Source: Candidatus Sumerlaeota bacterium (GTDB taxonomy: Bacteria; Sumerlaeota; Sumerlaeia; UBA8349). Taken from it: a stretch of DNA of 60,751 nucleotides. Position 1 is the stretch's first letter; each line of letters starts with the position of its first letter. This document shows, piece after piece, positions 1-7,426 of this stretch. The translations under genes were made by a program, and so were the position numbers. The stretch is from contig JAFGFN010000103.1 of NCBI GenBank assembly GCA_016931035.1, forward strand, positions 1 through 60,751, given 5' to 3'. The notes under the pieces were generated by a model, which was given only the letters and a program-made list of their open reading frames with translations, had not been told where the DNA came from and searched no databases.

Positions 1-109
1 GAAGCCGCGTCGCCCGAAGCGGCTCGCGCCTCTGAACGGCTCCCGTTCAAACCCGAACCGCGCAGGGCGTGAAGGATTCGGGTGTCCGGATTGCTCGATA
101 AGATCAATC

Positions 110-138
110 TTGACAGTGGCTCAACGGTTGGGTAAAGT
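110..138 (+). promoter_or_regulatory. Sigma-70-type promoter of the rpmH operon
   Basis: TTGACA at 110-115 and TAAAGT at 133-138 are separated by 17 nt, a near-consensus housekeeping promoter. It lies about 45 nt upstream of rpmH, giving a short leader with an AGAGG ribosome-binding site at 173-177. Bases 1-109 hold no recognisable gene; the upstream neighbour lies outside the window. Confidence 0.65.
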
Positions 139-183
139 AACCGCCTTTTGGGATGGTTCAGGAGACTCGGGAAGAGGCCTACG

Positions 184-318
184 ATGAAAAGAACTTATCA
201 GCCCAGCAGGCGCAAGCGAGCCAACAGCCACGGGTTCCGCGCGCGCATGAGCAGCGTCGGCGGGCGGCGCGTCCTCAAGAACCGCCGTGCGAAGGGGCGC
301 AGGCGCTTGACGGTCTGA
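184..318 (+). CDS. rpmH: 50S ribosomal protein L34
   Basis: This 44-residue, extremely basic protein begins [18 protein letters not shown] and ends in a run of Arg/Lys followed by LTV, the classic L34 pattern. L34 is a small protein of the large ribosomal subunit. The ATG at 184 follows an AGAGG motif. The gene is shorter than common ORF cut-offs and its reading frame is overlapped by a longer spurious frame starting at 153. It leads the rpmH-rnpA-yidD-yidC-jag cluster, which in many bacteria lies beside dnaA and oriC. Confidence 0.97.
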   Translation: MKRTYQPSRRKRANSHGFRARMSSVGGRRVLKNRRAKGRRRLTV

Positions 319-362
319 AAGGCCGGCATGCGGCGCCGTGAGCCGGCGTGCGGGAGGCCGGT

Positions 363-734
363 ATGGACCAAGGCTTTCCTAAGACCCGCCGTCTGCTTCG
401 GCGCAAGGATTTTCGGCTGGTTTACGATACCGGAACCCCGTACCGCAATGCGGGGTTCCATCTGTTTGTAAGACCCAGGGAGAATGCCGCCTGGGAAACG
501 CGCATCGGGATCACGACCACTCGGGACCTAGGACCGGCCGTGTTGCGCAACCGCGTCAGGAGATGGGTCCGCGAGACGTTCCGGTTCGAGTACCCAAGGC
601 TCCGTCCCGGTTTCGATCTGGTCGTGAATTGCCACCGGAGTCTCCCCAGGGTGTCGCGCGACGAATTCGACCGGTGCTTCAGGAATGTCCTCCACAAGGC
701 AGACCTTCTTGTCGGGCACGCTCCGGTTCGTTGA
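363..734 (+). CDS. rnpA: Ribonuclease P protein component
   Basis: The protein subunit of RNase P, which assists the catalytic RNA in removing 5' leaders from pre-tRNAs. The family signature is visible as RNRVRRWVRETFR about halfway along, preceded by the N-terminal RLLRRKDFRLVY segment. I chose the ATG at 363 because GGGAGG at 352-357 sits 5 nt upstream; an in-frame GTG at 348 would add five residues. The protein is 123 residues, normal for the family. Its 3' end overlaps yidD by 50 nt, which implies translational coupling. Confidence 0.95.
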   Translation: MDQGFPKTRRLLRRKDFRLVYDTGTPYRNAGFHLFVRPRENAAWETRIGITTTRDLGPAVLRNRVRRWVRETFRFEYPRLRPGFDLVVNCHRSLPRVSRDEFDRCFRNVLHKADLLVGHAPVR

Positions 735-1020
735 CCGCCTGTTGCGCTCGGGAGCGCTGAAAGGGATCGGATTCTACCGGCGTTTCCTGTCGCGGTTTCT
801 CGGGGGACAGTGTCGGTTCTACCCCAGCTGTTCCGAATACGCCCGCGAGGCGTTCGAGAAACGATGTTTCGCCGTCGCACTCTGGCTCGCGACCAAGCGT
901 CTGGCGAAATGTCATCCGTTTCACCCGGGCGGCTACGATCCGCTCGATCCCGACGACGCGCCGGGGGATGACCCGCGGTCCGGCGACGAGAACGGCAAAG
1001 GACGCGGTCCATGCGACTGA
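685..1020 (+). CDS. yidD: Membrane protein insertion efficiency factor YidD
   Basis: A small protein of 111 residues with the YidD hallmarks GQCRFYPSCSEYA (conserved cysteines) and AKCHPFHPGGYDPLD. YidD is a membrane-associated protein that assists YidC-dependent insertion. It starts inside the 3' end of rnpA and stops 12 nt before yidC, so the three genes are almost certainly co-transcribed. The C-terminal tail (about residues 90-111) is Asp/Gly-rich and of low complexity, as is usual in this family. Confidence 0.94.
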   Translation: MSSTRQTFLSGTLRFVDRLLRSGALKGIGFYRRFLSRFLGGQCRFYPSCSEYAREAFEKRCFAVALWLATKRLAKCHPFHPGGYDPLDPDDAPGDDPRSGDENGKGRGPCD

Positions 1021-1032
1021 TGGAGAAACACC

Positions 1033-3159
1033 ATGGATGAGAACTCCCGGCGCTGGTTTCTCTTCTTGATGATCGCGCTGGCGATCGTCTACGTGCACTC
1101 CTTCTCGCTGCAGCGCAGGAAGCAGGCGGAAGCCGAGCGCGCCGCCACGGCTTCCGCCGAGACGTCGGGCGAGACCCTCACTTCGCCCACTCTCGTGTCC
1201 GAGGTTTCTCCCGCAACGACGTCTTCGGTGACAACCCAGACCGCCTCGTCCTTGTCCGCTTCGCCGCAGGAAGCGGAGAGGACCGCGATCGCCGAGGCGG
1301 CCGAACGCGCGGCGGCCAAGGAAATCCTGGTCGAGACCGACACCTTCCGGATCACGTTCACAACCGCCGGGGCATATCCGACCCACTGGGAGATTGTCGA
1401 TCGGCGATTCGCGACCGCCGCTCAGAGCGACGTCGACAAGGCCCGGCAGCAGGGGCGGAAACTCAAGGTGGGGGACTTCCGGCCCATCGAGCTGATCCCC
1501 GAGTACAACGGGTTAGGGCGACACCGCCAGTATCCCCTGATGATCGTTCTCAAGGAAGCCGGCGGACGATTCTTCGACTCCTTCAACGTCCGCAACTACG
1601 AGGCCGACCCTGTACGCGTCGAGGCCGACGGATCGAGAGTCCTCGCGATGCGGTCGCCGGTCACACCCGAAGGGCTGCGCCTGGTCAAAACGTTTCGCTT
1701 TCCGAAGAGAGGCTTCCTGTGCGATTTGCGGATCGAGTTGCAGCACCTGGGAGACGCAAAGGGACAGAACCTCGACTTCGCCGAGCCCCTGCAACCCGGC
1801 CTAGGACTTCTCTGGGGGCCCGGCATCGGAGAGCCCCAGCTGGGTCGGATCGATGCCCGGTACTACCGGATCGCCGCCTACGACGGCGAACGGATTTTCA
1901 GCGACCAGTTCCGGAGCTGGCCGAAGGCCCTGGAAGACGTCGCGGTCGAGGAAACCTACCGCTCCTTGCGGTGGCTCATGCTCGATTCGCGCTTCTACCT
2001 GGCGGCCGTTCTGCCCGCGGGAGACATCCGGGCGCCTCTGGGCCGTGCGGTCGTCAAGCCTCAGCACGTTCCCAGGTCCGAGGATGCGCGTCGGGAGATG
2101 TCGCCGCCGTACTCGATCGAGGTGTACTCGCAAGGATTCCTTCTCAAGCCGGGTCAGTCGCGCGTATTCGACTACCGGGTGTTCACCGGTCCCAAAGATC
2201 GCGACGTTCTTTCGGAAGTGGACAAGGAGTACTCGTCCGAGAACCTCGATCTGCGCAAGATCCTGTTCTATCCCATCGTTCGCATGCAACCGTTCCATTG
2301 GATCGTGAAGGATATCGTGCGTCCGCTCGCGCTTTTCATGCTGGCGCTGATGGGGTGGTTCTATTCTCTTACGGGAAGTCACGGGGTCGCCATCATCCTG
2401 GTCGTTCTCGTCATGCGGCTGATCACCCAGCCTCTCACGCACATCGGCATGAAGAGTCAGGCGCACGTCATGGCCGAACAGAAACGGATCAAGCCGCTGA
2501 TCGACGCCATCAACGAGAAGTTCAAAGACGACCCGCAGAAGCGAAACGCGGAGATCTGGAAGACATATCGCGAACACGGCGTCAACCCGCTGGGGATGCT
2601 GAAAGGCTGTTTCTGGATCTTCTTCCAGATGCCGTTCTTTCTGGCCATGTATGCGCTCATCGTGGGCGCCGTGGACTTGCGCGGCGCCGGCTTCTTGTGG
2701 ATCGAGGACCTGACGGCCGAGGACGCGCTTTTCTCGTGGAGCTTCGCCATTCCCTTTATCGGAACCCACTTCAACCTGATTCCCATCCTGATGGGCGTGA
2801 GTCAGGTGTTCGCCCAGCGGCTCCAGAGCGTCAACATCGAGGACCCGACGCAGAAGCAGATGGCCACCATGATGCCGATCGTCATGACCGTGTTCCTCTA
2901 TCGTTTCGCCTCGGCCCTGAATCTCTATTGGTTCATTTCGAACCTCTGGCAGATCGTCTTCCAAGTCTTCGTCAACAAGCGCGTGAGAGAGGAGGCGGAG
3001 CGCAAGGCGATCAAAGCCTTCGAGGAACGGCGGGCCGCCGTCCAGGCCGGGACCTTCAAGGCGCAACCGGCAAAACCCGGCTGGCGAGAGAAGATGATGA
3101 AATACCTGGAGAAGAAGGCCAAGGAAACGGAAGACGCGAAACGGAGAAAGGGACGCTGA
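1033..3159 (+). CDS. yidC: Membrane protein insertase YidC/Oxa1
   Basis: A 708-residue inner-membrane insertase. An N-terminal membrane segment (about residues 8-28) is followed by an Ala/Thr/Ser-rich linker, a large beta-rich extracytoplasmic domain (about 95-410) and the conserved Oxa1 core (about 430-660). The core carries VLVMRLITQPL with the conserved Arg that lies in the hydrophilic groove. The cytoplasmic C-terminus is strongly basic (ending DAKRRKGR), as expected for a ribosome-facing tail. The large N-terminal domain is the Gram-negative form; at 708 residues it is longer than the E. coli protein. It lies between yidD and jag. Confidence 0.96.
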   Translation: MDENSRRWFLFLMIALAIVYVHSFSLQRRKQAEAERAATASAETSGETLTSPTLVSEVSPATTSSVTTQTASSLSASPQEAERTAIAEAAERAAAKEILVETDTFRITFTTAGAYPTHWEIVDRRFATAAQSDVDKARQQGRKLKVGDFRPIELIPEYNGLGRHRQYPLMIVLKEAGGRFFDSFNVRNYEADPVRVEADGSRVLAMRSPVTPEGLRLVKTFRFPKRGFLCDLRIELQHLGDAKGQNLDFAEPLQPGLGLLWGPGIGEPQLGRIDARYYRIAAYDGERIFSDQFRSWPKALEDVAVEETYRSLRWLMLDSRFYLAAVLPAGDIRAPLGRAVVKPQHVPRSEDARREMSPPYSIEVYSQGFLLKPGQSRVFDYRVFTGPKDRDVLSEVDKEYSSENLDLRKILFYPIVRMQPFHWIVKDIVRPLALFMLALMGWFYSLTGSHGVAIILVVLVMRLITQPLTHIGMKSQAHVMAEQKRIKPLIDAINEKFKDDPQKRNAEIWKTYREHGVNPLGMLKGCFWIFFQMPFFLAMYALIVGAVDLRGAGFLWIEDLTAEDALFSWSFAIPFIGTHFNLIPILMGVSQVFAQRLQSVNIEDPTQKQMATMMPIVMTVFLYRFASALNLYWFISNLWQIVFQVFVNKRVREEAERKAIKAFEERRAAVQAGTFKAQPAKPGWREKMMKYLEKKAKETEDAKRRKGR

Positions 3160-3292
3160 GACGACGAGCGGCTTCTCCCTCCCCCTTGCCGATCGAACGT
3201 CGGCGTCGGCCGTTCAAAAACGTTTTACTTCCCGTCGCTAGTGCTCTACATTGACTCCGGCATAGCGACTCCTTTCGGGAAGGCGGAATGCG

Positions 3293-3913
3293 ATGACGGA
3301 CCTAACGATCACAGCCGAGACCCGCGAGGCGGCAACCCAGGAAGCTCTCCGGCGCTTGCGCCTTCCTCTCGAGGCGCTCGAAATCGAGTGGTCGGAAGAG
3401 GAACCGGACGGCTTGCTGGCGGGGGCCCGACCCTTCGTCCTAATGAACGTCCGGATTTCTCTCGACTATGTCGCCGGCGTGGTTGCCGAGTGCGTTCGCA
3501 ATCTCCTCGAACGGATGGAGATCCGTGCCGAGGTCGAGGTCCAGTGTCCCGACGATTTCGTCCTCGTCGGCATTTCGTGCGATCGCCAGGAAAACCTCAT
3601 CGGGCATCGCGGCGAGACGCTCGATGCCCTGCAGCATCTCGTCATCCGGATGACCCATATGGGCGGACGCGACATGCCGCTGATCCTGCTCGACGTGGGC
3701 AACTACCGCAAGCGGCGGATCGAACGCCTCCGGCGCGTCGCGCGCGACTTGGCGAATCTCTGTCTCGAGAACGACCGCGAAGAAGCCTTCGATCCAATGG
3801 ACGCGATCGACCGCAAGGTCGTTCACACTCTTTTGAAAAGCGTCACGGGCGTGAAGACGTACAGCCGCGGCGAAGAAGAACACCGCCACGTCATCGTCGC
3901 CCCGGACAAATGA
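3293..3913 (+). CDS. jag: Jag/KhpB RNA-binding protein (Jag_N, KH, R3H)
   Basis: A 206-residue RNA-binding protein with the three-part Jag layout. An N-terminal Jag_N-like segment lies at about 1-60, a KH domain with the GHRG loop in LIGHRGETLDALQHLV at about 100-120, and a C-terminal R3H domain with RKVVH and SRGEEEHRHVIV. Jag/KhpB proteins bind RNA and are encoded next to yidC in many bacteria, as here. The ATG at 3293 follows AAGGCGG. A 133-bp gap separates it from yidC and contains no clear promoter. Confidence 0.92.
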   Translation: MTDLTITAETREAATQEALRRLRLPLEALEIEWSEEEPDGLLAGARPFVLMNVRISLDYVAGVVAECVRNLLERMEIRAEVEVQCPDDFVLVGISCDRQENLIGHRGETLDALQHLVIRMTHMGGRDMPLILLDVGNYRKRRIERLRRVARDLANLCLENDREEAFDPMDAIDRKVVHTLLKSVTGVKTYSRGEEEHRHVIVAPDK

Positions 3914-3934
3914 ACGGAAACGGCAAGACGCCAC

Positions 3935-5155
3935 ATGGCTACTCCTGAAACCCAACAGTGGATCGACCGCTACGAAAAGAACCTCTGGAACACCTTCGGG
4001 CGGCGGCGCCTAGTTCTGACGCACGGCAAGGGAACGCGGGTGTGGGACATCGACGGCAACGAGTACCTCGATTTCCTCGCGGGGATCGCCGTCACGAACC
4101 TGGGACACTCGCACCCGGCGATCGTCGAGGCCATCCAGAAACAGGCGGCCCGGCTGATCCACTGCAGCAACTTCTACTACATCCCCGCGCAGATCGAGTG
4201 GGCCGAATACCTGACCCGCCATTCCTTCGGCGGTCGCGTCTTCTTCGGCAATAGCGGCGCCGAGGCCAACGAGGGAATGATCAAGGCCGCGCGCAAGTAC
4301 GCCGTGGCTCACTTTCCCCCGAACCGTCGCACGATTCTTTCGTGCTTCAACTCCTTCCACGGCCGGACGATCGGGACGTTGAGCGCGACGGGACAAGAGA
4401 AGGTCCAGGCGGGGTTCGACCCCCTGGCGCCCGGGTTCCGCTTCGTCGAGTACAACAACTGCGACCAGCTCCGCGATGCGATCGACGGCTCCGTGTTGGC
4501 CGTCCTCGTCGAGCCCGTCCAGGGCGAGGGAGGCGTCGTGCCCGCCACCCAGGAATTCATGAACGCCCTCGCCGAGGTGCGCGAGTCCTACAACGTGCTC
4601 CTCCTCTTCGACGAAGTTCAGACGGGACTGGGCCGGACCGGCAAGAACTTCGGATACGAGCACTACGGCGTCGCGCCCGACATCATGAGCTTGGGCAAAC
4701 CCGTCGCCGGAGGCTTGGCGGCCGGCGCCATCGTCGCCCGCGAAGAAATCGCCTCGCACATGCTCCCCGGATCGCACGGCTCCACCATGGGGGGCAACCC
4801 GATGGCCGCGGCGGCGGGCCGGGCCTACTGCAAGGTCCTTTTCGAGGAAGGCTTGGCCGAACGGGCGGCCAAGATGGGCGAGAAGGCGTTCTCCGTCCTC
4901 CGTCCGTGGGTCAAGGAAATCCCCTGTGTCAAAGACGTCCGCGGCATGGGTCTGATGATCGGCATCGAGCTCGACCGCCCGGCCGTGGGAGTCGTCGAAC
5001 GGTGCGAAAAGCGGGGTCTTCTCATCAACTATACGGCCCAGACCGTCGTTCGTCTCGTGCCTCCTCTGACGGTGAGCGAGGACGAAATGGAACGGGCGCT
5101 CGAGATACTTCGCAACGAGCTGATGAACGAGAAGGACCCGCCCGCTCAGTCCTAG
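3935..5155 (+). CDS. argD: Acetylornithine aminotransferase (class III PLP)
   Basis: A 406-residue fold-type I aminotransferase. Visible motifs are FFGNSGAEANEGMIK (phosphate-binding loop), FHGRTIGTLSATGQ, LLLFDEVQTGLGRTG with the PLP-contacting Asp, and the Schiff-base Lys in SLGKPVAGG. These fit acetylornithine/succinyldiaminopimelate aminotransferase of arginine (or lysine) synthesis. The gene starts 21 nt after jag. No other arginine genes are in the window, so the substrate is inferred from family resemblance; another omega-aminotransferase activity is possible. Confidence 0.88.
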   Translation: MATPETQQWIDRYEKNLWNTFGRRRLVLTHGKGTRVWDIDGNEYLDFLAGIAVTNLGHSHPAIVEAIQKQAARLIHCSNFYYIPAQIEWAEYLTRHSFGGRVFFGNSGAEANEGMIKAARKYAVAHFPPNRRTILSCFNSFHGRTIGTLSATGQEKVQAGFDPLAPGFRFVEYNNCDQLRDAIDGSVLAVLVEPVQGEGGVVPATQEFMNALAEVRESYNVLLLFDEVQTGLGRTGKNFGYEHYGVAPDIMSLGKPVAGGLAAGAIVAREEIASHMLPGSHGSTMGGNPMAAAAGRAYCKVLFEEGLAERAAKMGEKAFSVLRPWVKEIPCVKDVRGMGLMIGIELDRPAVGVVERCEKRGLLINYTAQTVVRLVPPLTVSEDEMERALEILRNELMNEKDPPAQS

Positions 5156-5190
5156 TGCTCCGAAACCAGGAGTCCTCGACGAAGAGTCCT

Positions 5191-5251
5191 GAGTACAACC
5201 TTCAGGTTGCTCTTGTGCCGAGAGGAGCAGGCTGAAGCCTGTACTCAGAAC
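5191..5251. repeat. Palindromic intergenic repeat, family A (copy 1)
   Basis: Two short palindromes in tandem, CAACCTTCAGGTTG and CAGGCTGAAGCCTG followed by TACTCAGAAC. The same unit recurs near 9241, 13007 and 44601, always between genes. Confidence 0.8.
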
Positions 5252-5282
5252 GGGGCCTTTCCTCCACAATCGGGAGCCGCAC

Positions 5283-5981
5283 ATGGCCAAACGCGAACCG
5301 TACCGAACCGTCGAGGGCGTCACGTGGGTTCGCCTGCCGCAGAAGACTCACATCATCCAGCCAGGCGAGGATATCGTCGAGATCGTGGACCGCTACACGC
5401 GCGATCTTCGCCGGCCCGGGGACATCCTGGTCGTAGCTGAGAGCCCGACGGCGATTTCGCAAGGGCGCGCCATTCCCGAAAAGGATATCCGCATCGGCCT
5501 CTTGGCGCGCCTTCTCTGGCGCGGCGTCAGGAAGGTTCCCTACGGTATCGGTCTGCGTTCGCCCGCGACGATGCAGTGTGCCATCGACGAATGCGGGGCG
5601 CTGCGGATTCTCGCGGCCTGCGCGGTGGGATTCGTAGGCAAGATGCTCGGTCGACGCGGCGATTTCTATCGCATCGCGGGCAAGCAGGCCGCCACGATCG
5701 ACGCCGCTCACACATGTCCCGTCCCGCCCTACGATCAGTGCGTCATCCTGGGTCCGAAGGACCCGGAGGGCGTCGCTCGGCGGATCTGGCAGCGCACGGG
5801 TTGCGATGCGGCCGTGATGGATATCAATGACATCGGGGGGTCCTGGGCTCTCGGCGCCTCGGAGGGGATCGACCGCCCTCTTCTCGAAGAGGTGATGCGA
5901 GACAATCCGATGGGCCAGAAGAATGAATGCACGCCACTTGCAATCGTCCGAAGGGTGGAGACGGAGAAGACTTCGTCCTGA
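5283..5981 (+). CDS. CofE-like coenzyme F420-0:L-glutamate ligase family protein
   Basis: A 232-residue protein matching the F420-0 gamma-glutamyl ligase (CofE) family as I remember it: an N-terminal GEDIVEIVDRYTRDLRRPGD region, SPTAISQGR, PYDQCVILGPKDPEG and the C-terminal DINDIGGSWALGAS and NPMGQKNE motifs. CofE adds glutamates to coenzyme F420, but many bacteria without F420 carry short stand-alone homologues whose ligand is unknown. No other F420 genes are nearby, so only the family is assigned. The ATG at 5283 follows an intergenic repeat. Its 3' end is 9 bp from the converging truA. Confidence 0.72.
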   Translation: MAKREPYRTVEGVTWVRLPQKTHIIQPGEDIVEIVDRYTRDLRRPGDILVVAESPTAISQGRAIPEKDIRIGLLARLLWRGVRKVPYGIGLRSPATMQCAIDECGALRILAACAVGFVGKMLGRRGDFYRIAGKQAATIDAAHTCPVPPYDQCVILGPKDPEGVARRIWQRTGCDAAVMDINDIGGSWALGASEGIDRPLLEEVMRDNPMGQKNECTPLAIVRRVETEKTSS

Positions 5982-5990
5982 CGCCGTTTG

Positions 5991-6773
5991 TCAGCTGTCG
6001 CCGTCCATGTCCGTCGCATACTCCACATGCATCAGCGTGAGTCCATGAGGCGGGGCGTTTCGAAAATGAACGGTTCTTTTGCCTGTTTGCAGCATCTCCC
6101 GAAAGATTTCCGGACTCTGTTTTCCCGTTCCTACCTCGACAAGCAAACCGACCAGAATTCGAATCATATGATGCAAGAACGACCGGCACTTGAAATCGAT
6201 GTGATGTACCGGATGCTCGTTTGTATGGGATGCTTCTCTCATGGTGAGGAGCGTTCGAGTCGCTCCGCAACGGCTGGAGCGGAAAGCCGAAAAATCGTGT
6301 TTTCCTTGTAAGAGAGACAACGCGGTTTCAATTCTAGACCAATCGAGGAAGCGAGGAACGTGATACAGACGATTTCTATCCAGCGCCGACGCAACCGGAC
6401 GATTCAGAATAGAGTATCGATACCAGCGGACTCGTGCGTCTCCCCGAGGATCGAAAGAACGAGAACAAGATCGAATACTGAGAACACGGATATCCGGTGG
6501 GAGGTAACGATTAACTCCGACAAGTAGACGCTTTTCCTCGATACTTGTGTTTCTTGTATAAAAACTAGCCACTTGTCCCTTTGCGTGTACTCCTGTGTCT
6601 GTTCTTCCCGCGGCGAGACAACGAATAGAGTCACATAGAATCTCTCCTAGTGCCTTTTCCACCTGTGTTTGTACTGTCCTAATACCCGTTGCTTGAGCTT
6701 GCCAACCTGCATAATCTACTCCGTCATACTCAATCTCTATTTGAAAGAATCGGATTTCATCTCCAGATTTCAT
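5991..6773 (-). CDS. truA: tRNA pseudouridine synthase A
   Basis: A 260-residue enzyme that makes pseudouridine at positions 38-40 of the tRNA anticodon arm. The catalytic motif AGRTDTGVHAKGQ (nucleophilic Asp) lies near residue 58, with VRWYRYSI and FLHHMIRILVG further on, all typical of TruA. Its base composition stands out: it is much more AT-rich than the genes on either side and uses A/T-ending codons and AGA freely. It is convergent with the CofE-like gene and divergent from rpsA across a pyrimidine-rich gap. Confidence 0.94.
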   Translation of the reverse strand: MKSGDEIRFFQIEIEYDGVDYAGWQAQATGIRTVQTQVEKALGEILCDSIRCLAAGRTDTGVHAKGQVASFYTRNTSIEEKRLLVGVNRYLPPDIRVLSIRSCSRSFDPRGDARVRWYRYSILNRPVASALDRNRLYHVPRFLDWSRIETALSLLQGKHDFSAFRSSRCGATRTLLTMREASHTNEHPVHHIDFKCRSFLHHMIRILVGLLVEVGTGKQSPEIFREMLQTGKRTVHFRNAPPHGLTLMHVEYATDMDGDS

Positions 6774-7340
6774 TATCCGTTTCTTCTCCCTTCTCTGTTG
6801 TCACATAGAAAACCTTGACAAAACGGCGCTTCTTTTTTCTGTATAGAACTTGTCAAAAAGAACCTCTTCCCGAGAAGAACACCCTCTTAACAAGAGGAAA
6901 AACAACGATCTCTCTACCCTACTTTCTCTGTCGTTTCCGTCTCTTCCCTGTCTATAACTTATAACCCCCTTTTTCCTTCCCTTTCTTTCCTTTCCCTCTT
7001 TTTTTCCTCCTTTTTATTCTCTCTCTTTCTCCACACCCTCTCTCTCTTCCCTGTCAATAGACTCCCCCTTTTCTTCCTTTCCCTTTTCTTCTCCATCCTC
7101 TCTGTTTACATAATCTGAATACTCCACTCCCTTTCCCCACAACACTTCTCTCCTATCTGTTCTTTCTCTTCTCTAGTAACTGACTTTTCAACAGTCCTTC
7201 TTATTCTTCCTCTTTTTTTCTCCTTTTTCTTTTCCCTTTAAGAAGAACATATCTCTTTCCTCCCCGGAAAGAAAGAACCCTCCTCGCAAGAAAAGCAATT
7301 CTTCTGTTGACCGTTTCCAGGCGATGTCCTATATGTTGTC
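6774..7340. other. Long polypyrimidine tract between truA and rpsA
   Basis: About 570 bp in which the plus strand is overwhelmingly C and T; the stretch 6961-7020 contains only four purines. There is no coding potential. From about 7360 the bias flips, and the rpsA leader and first codons are almost pure purine (GAAGAAGAAG-type). The flanking genes diverge from this tract. Confidence 0.9.
6815..6845 (+). promoter_or_regulatory. Candidate distal promoter for rpsA
   Basis: TTGACA at 6815-6820 is followed by TGTATA at 6840-6845 with a 19-nt spacer, longer than ideal. A second element, TTGTCAA at 6850-6856, forms an inverted repeat with TTGACAA at 6815-6821. If used, the rpsA transcript would carry a leader of over 500 nt made mostly of pyrimidines. 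Confidence 0.35.
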
Positions 7341-7426
7341 GTCCTCTGACAAGCCGATGACTTGAGGGAGAAGAAGAAGTTAGAAAAGAAAAAGAGAAGT
7401 CCGATTCTCAAAGAGGGAAGAAGAAG

